NCBI RefSeq assembly: GCF_001679045.1
Contig: NZ_LYCK01000013.1
Coordinates: 124,001-188,000 of the forward strand
DNA from: Haemophilus haemolyticus
Lineage (GTDB): Bacteria; Pseudomonadota; Gammaproteobacteria; Enterobacterales; Pasteurellaceae
Length of the DNA stretch: 64,000 nt
Reading direction: 5' to 3'
Numbering within the stretch: position 1 is the stretch's first letter; each line of letters begins with the position of its first letter. A program made the translations under genes and the position numbers. Below the pieces are notes generated by a model that was not told the DNA's origin, ran no database searches, and worked only from the letters and a program-made list of their open reading frames with translations. This document shows, one piece after another, positions 31,745 through 42,060 of this stretch.

Positions 31745-32023
31745 TTAATTCACGACTTCAGCAGTATATTTCAGCTTGTGAATCGCATCGAATAATTGCT
31801 GGTTTGTGACTTTTGGATCTTCCACAACTGTCACTAAACCATCTTTAATGGATGGTTTTGTTGAAATAACGCCATCAATATTACGCAGTTCTTTATTGAC
31901 TAAGTAAGCGCAAAGCTGGCAATTCATTTCTTTTACTTTTAGCACAATTTGTTTGGTTTCATTCGCATGAGCGAAAGAAATTGCAAACAACGAAAGCAAA
32001 AGTGCGGTACATAATTTCTTCAT
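31745..32023 (-). CDS. MerP-like periplasmic heavy-metal-binding protein
   Basis: 92 residues: a signal peptide (MKKLCTALLLSLFAISFAHA) and one HMA fold with the metal motif MNCQLC (Cys-x2-Cys). The third and fourth strand region VVEDPKVTNQQLFDAIHKL is typical. Family members carry Hg2+ or Cu+ to a membrane partner. It lies eight bases after the MerT-like gene, and the pair resembles HI1049-HI1050 of Rd (from memory). No merR or merA is here, so mercury reduction is unlikely; the metal is unknown. Confidence 0.82.
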   Translation of the reverse strand: MKKLCTALLLSLFAISFAHANETKQIVLKVKEMNCQLCAYLVNKELRNIDGVISTKPSIKDGLVTVVEDPKVTNQQLFDAIHKLKYTAEVVN

Positions 32024-32031
32024 TTTTATTC

Positions 32032-32394
32032 CTAATTAGCTAATTCTAAAATCCAAGGCAAAATTGTTGGGTAGGTTAAGAAAAAAATCATCACGATAAA
32101 TACAATCCAATATAAAACGATGAGCTTTTTACGGGAAATATATTTGCTACAAATGATTTTTTTTGAAAACATCAACAGCCAAAATCCATAGGCAAAGGCG
32201 CATAATGAAATAATAAGCATAGGAATACGCAAATAATCATATTCGCCTAAGCCAATCAACCAAGTGGACGACACGCCAAATACTAAATAGATTAATGGCG
32301 CAATACAGCACAACGTTGATGCCACCGCGGCACTAAGTGCGGTGGCTATGGCAACCCAAAAGGATTTATTAGAGCTTTTTAGAGACGTAGTCAT
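32032..32394 (-). CDS. MerT-like inner-membrane metal transporter
   Basis: About 120 residues with three hydrophobic helices. The first carries [20 protein letters not shown] with the paired Cys of MerT. A further Cys lies in the loop after helix 2 (KKIICSKYI). An in-frame codon upstream (32415) is possible, but ATG 32394 gives [11 protein letters not shown]. Its start overlaps the end of the transglutaminase-like gene by 26 bases, implying coupled translation. Likely partner of the MerP-like protein. Confidence 0.78.
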   Translation of the reverse strand: MTTSLKSSNKSFWVAIATALSAAVASTLCCIAPLIYLVFGVSSTWLIGLGEYDYLRIPMLIISLCAFAYGFWLLMFSKKIICSKYISRKKLIVLYWIVFIVMIFFLTYPTILPWILELAN

Positions 32395-33478
32395 ATTTAA
32401 ATTCTTTTGGATCAAAGGAATTTAACGGATCTCCACCTACTTCTGCATATGGATAGCCGAAGTTATTGATCGGAGCTAGTTCTGGTTGTGGATATAAATT
32501 GAAATCACGGGCATGATTAAATCCGACCCAGTTTGCTTCCCAGTTACCAAACAAATATTTTGCTACGGCTTGTGTATCTTTATCTTCAACAGATTTTTTC
32601 TCTGCTAAACGCATTTTGGCAACGTCTGCGGAATCAACTGGTACCCATCCAAATCCTGCAAGGTAGAATTCAGCACGGCAGTGTTGGCCACCACTTACGT
32701 TTGCAATGCCTTGTTCATTTGCACTCCCAAAAGCACCTTTGGAATATTTGCCCATTTTCTCTGCCGCACCTAAGCGAATACCAAAAATTTCACGAGCTGG
32801 GATGCCTGCCGCACGAGCAAGTGCCACAAATACAGAATTAATATCGGTACATTTACCTTTTAATATGCCAGTGGTAAGAATTTTTTCTACATCGCCGTCG
32901 CCACAACCTAATACAGAATTATCACGTTCCATATTTTTTACGATCCAATGGTGAATAAGTTCTGCTTTTTTTAATGGATTAGTTTCTTTACCTACGATTT
33001 TGTCAGCAAATTCTTTCACTATACCATCAGTTTTAATATGTTGAGTCGCTTTTAAGTACTCTTGTACATCCACGGAATACTGAATATCTTTTGGCGGAGT
33101 ATAATTCTCTAAAGCACCTTTCACCATCGGTTCACGGTCTTTTGTTTCAATGACCATCGTGACTTTTAAATCACGTTTTTGTGCATCTTTATCCCAAGTG
33201 GCAAATAAGGTTTTCGCACCGTATTTATTGTTTTCTGTTACATAGGCATTCATGTAATTACCTTCAAAGTGAATCGATTTCACTTGTTGGTATTCCCCAT
33301 TAAATGGTAATGGAACCCATAAATTGGTTTGTCCTTGCGAGCCTTTTGGCACAACTAAATCGTAGGTTTGTGTGAATTCGTAAAGATGGGCGTCTGTATT
33401 GTAGTTTGGAATATTGGTGTTTGCATGAGCTAACGAGCCACATGCAGAAAGCACCGCAACTGCGATAAGTTTCTTCAT
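32369..33478 (-). CDS. Periplasmic transglutaminase-like protein
   Basis: 369 residues with a signal peptide ([19 protein letters not shown]). A transglutaminase-like cysteine-protease core spans about 180-280: [20 protein letters not shown] holds the probable catalytic Cys, [20 protein letters not shown] the His, and VDSADVAK the Asp. The natural substrate is unknown. It leads an operon with MerT- and MerP-like genes. An AGAGGATCTC site precedes the ATG. This could be a metal-related envelope function, but that rests on context only. Confidence 0.8.
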   Translation of the reverse strand: MKKLIAVAVLSACGSLAHANTNIPNYNTDAHLYEFTQTYDLVVPKGSQGQTNLWVPLPFNGEYQQVKSIHFEGNYMNAYVTENNKYGAKTLFATWDKDAQKRDLKVTMVIETKDREPMVKGALENYTPPKDIQYSVDVQEYLKATQHIKTDGIVKEFADKIVGKETNPLKKAELIHHWIVKNMERDNSVLGCGDGDVEKILTTGILKGKCTDINSVFVALARAAGIPAREIFGIRLGAAEKMGKYSKGAFGSANEQGIANVSGGQHCRAEFYLAGFGWVPVDSADVAKMRLAEKKSVEDKDTQAVAKYLFGNWEANWVGFNHARDFNLYPQPELAPINNFGYPYAEVGGDPLNSFDPKEFKYDYVSKKL

Positions 33479-33711
33479 GAAGAGATCCTCTAGTTAATAA
33501 TAGTTAAACTTAACATATTAGATAAACTAATACGCCACTATGCTAACGGATTTTTGAGCAATAATTCAACCGTTTTACGTAAACTTTTTATTTTTCCTAT
33601 ATAAAAAATACTTTATTTCCTACCGCGCTTTCCTTCTAACATTTGACACCTCTAGCCCTTACACCTATTATTCCGTAGTTATTTATTTAAGATTTACGGA
33701 ACAAAATAATT

Positions 33712-36700
33712 ATGGTGAATAAAACCGCTCAACTTAAACAAGCTCTAGAAAATCGCATTCTCATTTTAGATGGTGCAATGGGGACGATGATCCAAAAATA
33801 TAAACTGACAGAAGCCGATTTTAGAGGTGAGAAGTTTAAGAAAAGTGCGGTCGATTTACGCGGTAATAATGATTTACTGACATTGACTCAACCACTGCTA
33901 ATTTCCGCTATTCATGAGAAATATTTAGCAGCGGGTGCCGATATTATTGAAACCAATACTTTTAGTTCAACTACGATTGCCCAAGCGGATTATGATTTGC
34001 AATCTATCGCTTATGAGCTTAATTTTGTTGGTGCAAAATTAGCTCGTTTGGCTGCAGATAAATATAGCACGCCAGAAAAAACTCGCTTTGTCGCGGGCGT
34101 GCTAGGGCCAACAAACCGTACAGCCTCTATTTCTCCTGATGTAAATGATCCAGGCTTCCGCAATGTTACTTTTATGGAGTTAGTGGAGGCTTATGCCCAA
34201 GCAACAAAAGGATTAATTGAAGGCGGTGCGGATTTAATTATGATCGAAACCATTTTCGACACTCTTAACGCTAAAGCGGCAGTTTTCGCCATTGAAAGTG
34301 TATTCGAAGAATTAGGCGTAGAATTGCCAATCATGATTTCCGGCACTATTACTGATGCTTCAGGGCGAACTCTTTCCGGGCAGACCACCGAGGCTTTCTA
34401 TAACTCTCTCCGTCACGCAAAACCGCTCACTTTCGGTTTGAACTGTGCGTTAGGTCCAAAAGAATTACGCCAATATGTAGAACAGCTTTCAAAAATCAGT
34501 GAAACCTATGTTTCTGTGCATCCGAATGCGGGCTTGCCAAATGCTTTTGGTGGTTATGATTTAGGGGCAGAAGAGATGGCTGCTCACTTAAAAGAGTGGG
34601 CTGAAAGCGGCTTTGTGAACATTATCGGCGGTTGTTGCGGCACCACACCAGAACACATTAAAGCCTTTGCTGAAGCGGTAGAAAACATCCCACCACGCAA
34701 ATTGCCACAAATCAAAACCGCGATGCGTTTATCCGGCTTAGAACCACTCAATATTGATGATGAAAGCCTGTTCGTGAACGTGGGCGAGCGTAATAACGTG
34801 ACGGGTTCTGCAAAATTTAAACGTTTAATTAAAGAAGATAAATTTGCTGAAGCCATTGAAATTGCTATCGATCAAGTGGAAAACGGCGCACAAGTGATTG
34901 ATGTGAACATGGACGAAGCCTTGCTCGACGGCAAAAAATGCATGACCCGTTTCCTCAACATTATGGCGACGGAACCCGATGCAGCCAAAGTGCCGGTGAT
35001 GATTGACTCATCTAAATGGGAAGTAATTGAGGCAGGTTTACAGTCGGTGCAAGGTAAACCGATTGTGAACTCTATCTCGTTGAAAGAGGGCGAGGAAAAA
35101 TTTATTCATCAGGCTAAATTGGTGCGTAAATACGGCGCTGCTGTGGTGGTGATGGCATTTGATGAAGTGGGGCAAGCTGATACCGAAGAGCGAAAAGTGG
35201 AAATCTGTACCCGTGCCTATAACATCTTAGTCGAGCAAGTTGGCTTCCCGCCGGAAGATATTATTTTCGACCCGAATATTTTCGCCATCGGCACAGGGAT
35301 TGAAGAACACAATAACTACGGCGTGGATTTCATTAATGCGACGGGTCGCATTAAACGCTCGTTACCACACGCGAAAATTTCGGGCGGGGTGTCAAACGTG
35401 TCCTTCTCTTTCCGTGGAAATAACGTCATGCGTGAGGCTATTCACGCGGTATTCCTCTATCATGCCATCAAACAAGGCATGGACATGGGGATCGTGAACG
35501 CAGGACAGCTCGCGATTTACGATGATCTTGATCCTGAATTACGCAATGTGATTGAAGACGCTGTCTTAAACCGCACGCCTGATGGCACAGAGCGTTTATT
35601 GGATATTGCGGAAAAATATCGCAACCAAGGCAACGATGAAAGTGCGGTGGATTCTGTGGCCGAATGGCGCACGTGGCCAGTGGAAGAGCGATTGAAACAC
35701 GCCCTTGTGAAAGGCATTACTACGCACATCATCGAAGACACCGAAGAGGCTCGCCAGAAATTGCCAACGCCGTTAGAGGTAATCGAAGGTCCACTCATGG
35801 CAGGCATGGACGTGGTGGGCGATTTGTTCGGCGACGGCAAAATGTTCCTACCGCAAGTGGTGAAATCCGCACGCGTGATGAAACAATCCGTGGCGTATTT
35901 AGAGCCATTTATCAATGCCACCAAACAAAAAGGCTCAAGCAACGGTAAAGTGGTTATCGCTACCGTGAAAGGCGACGTGCATGACATCGGCAAAAATATT
36001 GTGAGCGTGGTGTTGCAATGTAATAACTTTGAAGTGATTGACTTAGGCGTGATGGTGCCGGCGGACAAAATTATCCAAACGGCGATTGATGAAAAAGCGG
36101 ATCTTATCGGCTTGAGCGGTTTGATTACGCCATCCCTAGACGAAATGGAATACTTCCTCGGTGAAATGACTCGTTTGGGTTTGAACTTGCCTGTTTTAAT
36201 CGGCGGTGCAACCACCTCCAAAGAACATACCGCCATTAAACTGTATCCAAAATATAAACAACACGGCGTGTTCTATACCTCAAACGCTTCCCGTGCGGTA
36301 ACAGTATGTGCCACGTTGATGAACCCGGAAGGGCGTGCGGCATTGTGGGAACAATTCAAGAAAGATTACGAGAAAATCCAACAATCCTTCGCCAACCGCA
36401 AACCACTGCGTAAACAGCTGAGTATTGAAGAAGCGCGCGCCAATCGTTTCGATGGCTTTAGCGGTGAATGGGCAGATTATGTGCCACCAACGCCAAAACA
36501 AACGGGCATTGTAGAATTTAAAAACGTACCGATTGCCGAACTACGCAAATTTATCGACTGGTCGCCATTCTTCCGCATTTGGGGCTTGATGGGTGGCTAC
36601 CCTGATGCCTTTGATTATCCGGAGGGCGGCGAAGAAGCACGTAAAGTGTGGAATGATGCGCAAGTTGTATTAGATGAATTAGAGCAAAATCATAAACTCA

Positions 36701-37401
36701 ACCCAAGCGGTATTTTAGGTATCTTCCCTGCAGAAAGTGTAGGCGATGATGTCGTGCTTTTCGCTGATGAAGAACGTACGCAAACCATTGGTACAGCTTA
36801 CGGCTTACGCCAACAAACGGAACGTGGCAAAAACAGCAAAAGCCCGTTTAACTTCTGCTTAAGCGACTTTATCGCCGATCGCGAAAGCGGTAAAAAAGAT
36901 TGGTTTGGGATGTTCGCCGTCTGTGCGGGTATTGAAGAAATGGAATTAGTGGAAGGCTATAAAGCGGCAGGCGACGACTATAACGCTATCTTGCTACAAG
37001 CCGTAGGCGACCGCCTCGCCGAAGCCATGGCAGAATACCTGCACTTTGAGCTACGCACCCGCATTTGGGGCTACACGCAAGAAGAATTCGACAACCAAGG
37101 TTTAATCAATGAAAACTATGTCGGCATCCGCCCTGCTCCGGGTTATCCAAGCTGCCCAGAACACACGGAAAAAGCCTTGATTTGGGATTTATTAGAAGTG
37201 GAACAACGCATCGGCATGAAACTCACCGAAAGCTATGCCATGTGGCCGGCGGCTTCCGTCTGCGGTTGGTACTTCACCCACCCAGCAAGCAACTATTTCA
37301 CCTTAGGTCGCATTGATGAAGACCAAGCTCAAGATTATGCCAAACGTAAAGGTTGGGATGAGAGAGAGATGATGAAATGGTTGGGTGTGGTGATGAAGTG
37401 A
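33712..37401 (+). CDS. metH: Cobalamin-dependent methionine synthase MetH
   Basis: Moves a methyl group from methyltetrahydrofolate to homocysteine through methylcobalamin. At 1229 residues it is full length. Domains in order: homocysteine/zinc (Cys245, Cys308, Cys309), pterin-binding (about 355-640), cobalamin-binding cap and Rossmann with [10 protein letters not shown] and axial His757, and the SAM-reactivation domain with [15 protein letters not shown]. Sampled GC rises from about 38% near 33961 to 58% near 35761 and 37201, so part may derive from transfer within Pasteurellaceae. A BtuBFCD-like operon 4 kb on could bring in the cofactor. The 230 bases upstream show no riboswitch I can recognise. 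Confidence 0.97.
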   Translation: MVNKTAQLKQALENRILILDGAMGTMIQKYKLTEADFRGEKFKKSAVDLRGNNDLLTLTQPLLISAIHEKYLAAGADIIETNTFSSTTIAQADYDLQSIAYELNFVGAKLARLAADKYSTPEKTRFVAGVLGPTNRTASISPDVNDPGFRNVTFMELVEAYAQATKGLIEGGADLIMIETIFDTLNAKAAVFAIESVFEELGVELPIMISGTITDASGRTLSGQTTEAFYNSLRHAKPLTFGLNCALGPKELRQYVEQLSKISETYVSVHPNAGLPNAFGGYDLGAEEMAAHLKEWAESGFVNIIGGCCGTTPEHIKAFAEAVENIPPRKLPQIKTAMRLSGLEPLNIDDESLFVNVGERNNVTGSAKFKRLIKEDKFAEAIEIAIDQVENGAQVIDVNMDEALLDGKKCMTRFLNIMATEPDAAKVPVMIDSSKWEVIEAGLQSVQGKPIVNSISLKEGEEKFIHQAKLVRKYGAAVVVMAFDEVGQADTEERKVEICTRAYNILVEQVGFPPEDIIFDPNIFAIGTGIEEHNNYGVDFINATGRIKRSLPHAKISGGVSNVSFSFRGNNVMREAIHAVFLYHAIKQGMDMGIVNAGQLAIYDDLDPELRNVIEDAVLNRTPDGTERLLDIAEKYRNQGNDESAVDSVAEWRTWPVEERLKHALVKGITTHIIEDTEEARQKLPTPLEVIEGPLMAGMDVVGDLFGDGKMFLPQVVKSARVMKQSVAYLEPFINATKQKGSSNGKVVIATVKGDVHDIGKNIVSVVLQCNNFEVIDLGVMVPADKIIQTAIDEKADLIGLSGLITPSLDEMEYFLGEMTRLGLNLPVLIGGATTSKEHTAIKLYPKYKQHGVFYTSNASRAVTVCATLMNPEGRAALWEQFKKDYEKIQQSFANRKPLRKQLSIEEARANRFDGFSGEWADYVPPTPKQTGIVEFKNVPIAELRKFIDWSPFFRIWGLMGGYPDAFDYPEGGEEARKVWNDAQVVLDELEQNHKLNPSGILGIFPAESVGDDVVLFADEERTQTIGTAYGLRQQTERGKNSKSPFNFCLSDFIADRESGKKDWFGMFAVCAGIEEMELVEGYKAAGDDYNAILLQAVGDRLAEAMAEYLHFELRTRIWGYTQEEFDNQGLINENYVGIRPAPGYPSCPEHTEKALIWDLLEVEQRIGMKLTESYAMWPAASVCGWYFTHPASNYFTLGRIDEDQAQDYAKRKGWDEREMMKWLGVVMK

Positions 37402-37428
37402 TAGGTATAAAAAATTGAGGAGATAAAA

Positions 37429-38601
37429 ATGAAGATAGATACTATAGAAATAGAAAATGTTGGTGGTATCACATCTATTAGATTAGATAATTTAGATCCT
37501 AATTTAAATATCATTTGTGGTGAAAATGGTATTGGTAAAACTCATATTATTGAGTCTATAGCAGCTTGTTTTACAAGTTATTGTGATAATTATCTAAAGA
37601 AAAAAGCTAATTCTGACAATGGTCTAATTCAACTAGAAATAATAGATATAGAAGATAAATTCAAAAAAATACAGTACCAAGTTGAGGATTTTTCTCCTAG
37701 AGACAATAGAGGAGGTAATTATCATCTTACTGATTTTTGGAATAATTATTCAGAAAACTTAATGTATTTTAAAGTTGATAGATTTTTCTCATACCAATGG
37801 GTTAATTCATTAAAAATATATGACAATAAAGAAAATCATATTAAGAAAAATTTAGATGGAATTTCTAAGGAAAATTTAAAGGATTGGTTTATTAGAAGCG
37901 AAATACTTTCTGATAAGGATTATACTCCAGAAGTAGATAGAAGAAATATAGAATTTGCAAAGGAGGTCATTACAAAACTAAATTGTCAATATAGTTTTTC
38001 TGCAATCTTAAAAGATATGGAAATATACATAAATACTCCAACAGGAGATATACCTTATGAATACTTATCATCAGGATTTAAGAGCTGTATATTTATCATA
38101 TGGGGCATTATAAGAGAAGTACAAATTCGTTTTCCAGATATTGAATCAAAAACTTTTAACGGCATAATTATAATTGACGAAATAGAATTACATTTACACC
38201 CTGAATGGCAAAATAAAATTTGTGATGTTCTAAAAGAAGCCTTCCCGAATACACAATTTATTATTACAACTCATAGCCCTCATGTAATTCAAACTGCTGA
38301 ACATAATCAGGTAGTAGCCTTGGAAGGTAGTAATGGTATTCTGCATAAGAAAAATTTAGAAAGTGCACGTAATGGCTTTAGTGGATGGAGTATAGAAGAA
38401 ATTCTTACAGATGTTATGGGAATGAGTGATTTAAGAACAGAGTGGTTCAAATCGACTTTATCTAAGTTTAATTCAGCATTAGATGAGGAAAACTTTAAAA
38501 ATGCTAAAATTATTTTTGAAGAGTTAGAACGTAAATTACATCCTCAAAGTACTGAGCTTGCATTATTTAGATTTCAGTTAAAAGCATTAACTGGAGAATA
38601 A
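37429..38601 (+). CDS. ptuA: Septu-like PtuA ATPase (AAA_21/SMC-type)
   Basis: 390 residues. The N-terminus MKIDTIEIENVGGITSI leads to Walker A GENGIGKT (residues 31-38). An ABC-type signature YLSSGFKS comes near residue 210, Walker B IIIIDEIELHLHPEWQ near 245-260, and the switch His in FIITTHSPHVIQTA. This is the overcoming-lysogenisation/RecF-like ATPase type of Septu PtuA. The gene is very AT-rich (23% GC in one 60-base sample), rich in ATA and AGA codons, and starts 28 bases after metH with its own GAGGAG site. ptuB follows one base after the stop. Assignment as an anti-phage ATPase is by motif and pairing; other ATPase-nuclease pairs are possible. Confidence 0.78.
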   Translation: MKIDTIEIENVGGITSIRLDNLDPNLNIICGENGIGKTHIIESIAACFTSYCDNYLKKKANSDNGLIQLEIIDIEDKFKKIQYQVEDFSPRDNRGGNYHLTDFWNNYSENLMYFKVDRFFSYQWVNSLKIYDNKENHIKKNLDGISKENLKDWFIRSEILSDKDYTPEVDRRNIEFAKEVITKLNCQYSFSAILKDMEIYINTPTGDIPYEYLSSGFKSCIFIIWGIIREVQIRFPDIESKTFNGIIIIDEIELHLHPEWQNKICDVLKEAFPNTQFIITTHSPHVIQTAEHNQVVALEGSNGILHKKNLESARNGFSGWSIEEILTDVMGMSDLRTEWFKSTLSKFNSALDEENFKNAKIIFEELERKLHPQSTELALFRFQLKALTGE

Positions 38602-38602
38602 A

Positions 38603-39319
38603 ATGATACCATTACAACAGCCACCTAAACCTGATTATTTAACAGATGAAAAAGTACAAGAGCTTACAAATAAGTATCAATTAGACACTAAAAAGACAGT
38701 ATGGAATAAAGCAGAAATAAAAGAACCTTTATTAAAATCCTCAAACAAAAAATGTGCTTATTGTGAATGTATACTTCAAGAAACAGATTCCTATAGCCAA
38801 ATAGAGCATTTTCATCCTAAATCACTTTACCCACTGGAAGTCGTTGTTTGGGAAAATTTATTGCCAGCCTGTGCGCGTTGTAACACGCATAAAGGTAATC
38901 ATGATACTGTAAACATCCCTATAATTAATCCTTATAATGATCTTCCTAAAGAGCATCTTTCAACTCAAGGTTTGCGTCTTTATCCAAAAACTGAGATGGG
39001 AAAAATAACAATTAAGCGGCTAAACTTGAATGACAACGATAGACTTTGCATACCAAGGTTTAAATTATGCAATGAGGTTCATGAAAAGTTAGGGTATATA
39101 AAGGATACTACTGATTTATTAGATCAAAGAAATCGATTACATTCTCTATTGACTGCTTGTAGTAAAAGTGGAGAGTTTTCTGCATTTTGTTCTCATGCGC
39201 TACATTCAAATATAGATTATACCAATATAAAGAATTTGTTATCAGAAAACGAGTATTGGGATGATGAATTAGCAAAATTAGATGAGGAAACTAAATCGAT
39301 TGCCTTAGAATCTAGATAG
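38603..39319 (+). CDS. ptuB: Septu-like PtuB HNH endonuclease
   Basis: 238 residues with an HNH/zinc nuclease core: CAYC (about 51-54), IEHFHPKSLYP (about 68-78) with the catalytic His, and the second Cys pair in LLPACARCNTHKGN. This layout matches the TIGR02646-like HNH family that partners PtuA in Septu and in some retrons. No reverse transcriptase is nearby, so it looks like a stand-alone Septu. ATG 38603 lies one base after the ptuA stop (TAAAATG). It probably cuts nucleic acid when PtuA is triggered; the trigger is unknown. Confidence 0.8.
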   Translation: MIPLQQPPKPDYLTDEKVQELTNKYQLDTKKTVWNKAEIKEPLLKSSNKKCAYCECILQETDSYSQIEHFHPKSLYPLEVVVWENLLPACARCNTHKGNHDTVNIPIINPYNDLPKEHLSTQGLRLYPKTEMGKITIKRLNLNDNDRLCIPRFKLCNEVHEKLGYIKDTTDLLDQRNRLHSLLTACSKSGEFSAFCSHALHSNIDYTNIKNLLSENEYWDDELAKLDEETKSIALESR

Positions 39320-39659
39320 TAAATATCCTCCCTTGATGGCGCAAGCGTCCTCGCTTGTGCCTCTCATCTAAAAGTGCGGTCAGAAAATCCAAAGAATTTT
39401 GGACATTAGTTCTGCCAACGGCTTATGGGTAAAATTCGCAATGTTTTTATTAAACAGCACCTGCGTGGACGCTGGCGCTATCTTTCTTTATTTGCACCTA
39501 TCTGTTGGTGCACGCTTCCTAGCGTGTGCCTAATCTCACTAAAAACACTTCAAAAACTGACCGCACTTTATTTACTTTCTACGGCTCGCGTTAGGAAACG
39601 CGTACTGTCATAAGCGTTAAACACAAAAAGTGCGGTAAAAATTTTCAACGTTTTTATAT
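39320..39659. repeat. 340-base non-coding stretch with REP-like palindromes
   Basis: No believable gene. It holds three short hairpins sharing a TCCT loop: 39338-39361 (GGCGCAAGCG/CGCTTGTGCC), 39507-39530 (GGTGCACGCT/AGCGTGTGCC, two wobbles) and, inverted, 39587-39602 (CGCGTT-AGGA-AACGCG). A degenerate fourth (GCGTGGACGC) lies at about 39463-39472. Uptake signals are also scattered through it. It marks the right edge of the Septu cassette. Confidence 0.65.
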
Positions 39660-40616
39660 TTACTGTAACAACCAATCCACGACATAAATTACCTCAATTC
39701 CATCAATCTCTGTTTGTTCGTAATATTTTCCCGTAATTAAGATCTTTTTATAGTTATCTTTAATATGCAAAAGATTATCTGTTTCGTGGGTATTTTCAGG
39801 GATCTCAAAGGCGACTTGTACATATAAAATCTCATCAGCTTTTTGGGCGATAAAATCAATTTCTTTGCTGTCAAGTTTACCGACATCTACGGTATAACCT
39901 CGTCTAAGCAATTCAATAAAAACGATATTTTCTAAGCGATTGGCATAATTCGCTCCTTTTTTACCGATAGCGTGTCGTCTTAAACCGTTATCCACAATAA
40001 AATATTTGGCATTGGTTTTTAAATAGCCTTTTCCGCGAATATCATATTGTTTTGCTTTATAAAAAAGAAAGGCATTTTCTAACAGTTCAAGATATTTGCT
40101 GATGGTGTGGTTTGAAGTGGGGACACGTTCGGACGTGAGCGTGTTGCTAATTTTGCTCGGATTCACCAACTGCTCGACGTTATCCGCCAGAAAGAGAATC
40201 ACTCTTTTAAGAATATGCGTGTCTTTCACGCCGGCTCGATGCGCAATGTCATTCAGCACGATGGAATCAAAAATACCCGATAAAATTGTTTCTTTTAAAG
40301 TTTCATCAGCAATAGCAACACTAGGGAAACCACCGTATTTTTCATATTCCGAATAGAGTTTATCCACCAACCTTGACTGACTATCCACATTTTTGGAACG
40401 TAAAAATTCTTTAAAAGAAAGCGGGTAAATTTTGATTTCTACATACCGACCGCTTAACAGCGTCGCAAGCTCACCGGAAAGCAAGTTGGCATTGGAACCT
40501 GTAATCACGATATCGGTGTTAAAACTCACGCGAAGCGCATTGACGATTTTTTGCCAACCTTCTACAAACTGAATTTCATCAATCAGAAAGTAGGTTTTAG
40601 CTGGAGAAGACGGCAT
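39660..40616 (-). pseudogene. DUF4143/AAA_14 ATPase, N-terminus lost
   Basis: The frame encodes the Walker B region YFLIDEIQFVEGW, the sensor ITGSNANLLSGEL, the SGRYVEIKIYPLSF motif and the C-terminal DUF4143 nuclease-like domain (SKEIDFIAQKADEI). The family's first 70-90 residues with the P-loop (VITGVRRSGKS type) are missing. In frame, upstream codons reading PIDTQDFQQLIQEK are family-like and are preceded by a TGA stop. No P-loop is found further upstream. Such an enzyme could not bind ATP normally, so I treat it as a remnant. Confidence 0.75.
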
Positions 40617-40806
40617 TTTTTCTTGAATAAGCTGTTGGAAGTCTTGAGTGTCAATTGGAAGTCAATTTCTATATTTGTTTTTTTAGCCTGTATTTGGAAT
40701 TACATTTCCAGTTTTTGTTTCTTTTTTTAGTCTCATTCCAATCCCTTGCACAATCCCCAATTTCCGCTATCATACGCGCTTTCTTATTTTTCGGAATTTT
40801 GTATTT

Positions 40807-41274
40807 ATGAATAAATTAAAGATGGCGTTGTTTGTGGGTGTTCTTGTGAGTTTATTTGCTTGTACTACAACACATCAGCCGAAGAAGGCGGTTAAATCTC
40901 GATTTTTAAAGAATAATATTAGCCAAGCAGAGTTAAATAATTCTGTTAATTATAAGCCATATCATTATCGTTGTAATAATAAAGAAACTGGGGGAATTTC
41001 TCATTTGACGACTTATTTCCCTCTGTCGCGTGAAAGCCGTATGAAAGACAACTTTGGGTTTTATTTCCAGCTAGATCATGGCAAGGCGGTGCCTTTTGAT
41101 CATTCATACACACTGACACTGAATGCGCGCGGTACAAAATTTGAAGTGGTTTATCGTTCGTATGATCCGATTCAAGGAAGTTATGTGGATTTAATCGCGC
41201 GATCTCAAAATTCAATTTACTACAAGAATCAACAAGGCAAGCAAGTTCCTTGGTTGATTTGTAAGGGCGGTTGA
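40807..41274 (+). CDS. Putative lipoprotein of unknown function
   Basis: 155 residues with a type II signal peptide and lipobox LFAC (Cys at about 19). The mature part has YHYRCNNKETGGISHLTTYF and ends VPWLICKGG. The Cys pair and Y-x-C pattern recall MliC-type lysozyme inhibitors, but the match is too weak to name it. It has no clear ribosome site and stands alone between the truncated ATPase and the BtuD-like gene. Confidence 0.65.
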   Translation: MNKLKMALFVGVLVSLFACTTTHQPKKAVKSRFLKNNISQAELNNSVNYKPYHYRCNNKETGGISHLTTYFPLSRESRMKDNFGFYFQLDHGKAVPFDHSYTLTLNARGTKFEVVYRSYDPIQGSYVDLIARSQNSIYYKNQQGKQVPWLICKGG

Positions 41275-41322
41275 TTTTTATCGAAAATAATTTTTTACTT
41301 TCAGTAAAATGAGAAATTGGAA

Positions 41323-42060
41323 TTAGGTTTCCAATTTCTCTATTCCATAAATCTCTCTTCTTTCTACATCAAATTTCACGCTTATATCAAAGGCTTGTGC
41401 AAGATTCGCTGAATTTAGCACCGCTTGTGTTTTGCCAGTCGCAATGATTTTGCCTTTATCAAGCAAAATCACTTCATCACAGTATTTGTATGCAAGGGAT
41501 AAATGATGGATCGCTACAACACAAGTATGCTGTGGCGTGAGTGATTTTAATTGTTCCATCATATCTATTTGATAATAGGGATCGAGTGGTGCGATAGGCT
41601 CATCGGCAAGCAATAGTGGCGCATTTTTGATGCAACAACGAGCGAGTTGCACTCGTGCTTTTTCTCCGCCTGATAGTTTCTGAACGGATTTATTAAGCAA
41701 ATGTTCTATCGAAAATTTTTGTGAAATCTCCGTAATTTTTGACCGCTCTTTTACTGAGGATAATGGTGAATTTAAGCCAAGGGCAATGACATCATAAACC
41801 GATAAATCCCAATGGATATTGGTATCTTGCGCAAGATAAGCGAGTTGCTGGCTTTTTGCAGCTGTACTCATTTTGCTTAACGGGCTGTTTCCAAAATAAA
41901 TTTCACCTTTTGCAATAGGTAAAATTCCTGCAATCGTTTTGAGCAAAGTTGATTTGCCCGCACCGTTTGCGCCCATAATGCCGATCAGTTTTCCTTTAGG
42001 AAGCGTACAGCTGATGTTATTTAAGCCATAAGGCTGAGAAAGGTTTTCGATTCTAATCAT
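41323..42060 (-). CDS. ABC transporter ATPase, BtuD-like
   Basis: About 245 residues, ATPase of a FecCD-type importer. Walker A GANGAGKST, Q-loop YLAQDT, signature LSGGEKARVQLAR, Walker B LLLADEP and switch His (AIHHLSLAY). The frame continues 39 codons upstream inside the permease gene, but ATG 42060 (MIRIENLSQPYG) overlaps the permease stop as TAATG and is the start. Last gene of a receptor-binding protein-permease-ATPase operon likely importing a corrinoid. Confidence 0.88.
   Translation of the reverse strand: MIRIENLSQPYGLNNISCTLPKGKLIGIMGANGAGKSTLLKTIAGILPIAKGEIYFGNSPLSKMSTAAKSQQLAYLAQDTNIHWDLSVYDVIALGLNSPLSSVKERSKITEISQKFSIEHLLNKSVQKLSGGEKARVQLARCCIKNAPLLLADEPIAPLDPYYQIDMMEQLKSLTPQHTCVVAIHHLSLAYKYCDEVILLDKGKIIATGKTQAVLNSANLAQAFDISVKFDVERREIYGIEKLET

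Noticed and set aside
31745..32394. Mercury resistance operon
   Set aside because: Only MerT- and MerP-like genes are present; no merR regulator or merA reductase.
37429..39319. Retron (Ec78-like) instead of stand-alone Septu
   Set aside because: PtuA and PtuB also accompany retrons, but no reverse transcriptase frame or msr-msd-like RNA region is found on either side.
39425..39613. 62-codon frame as a gene
   Set aside because: It runs through the palindrome cluster and uptake signals, has no family resemblance and no ribosome site.
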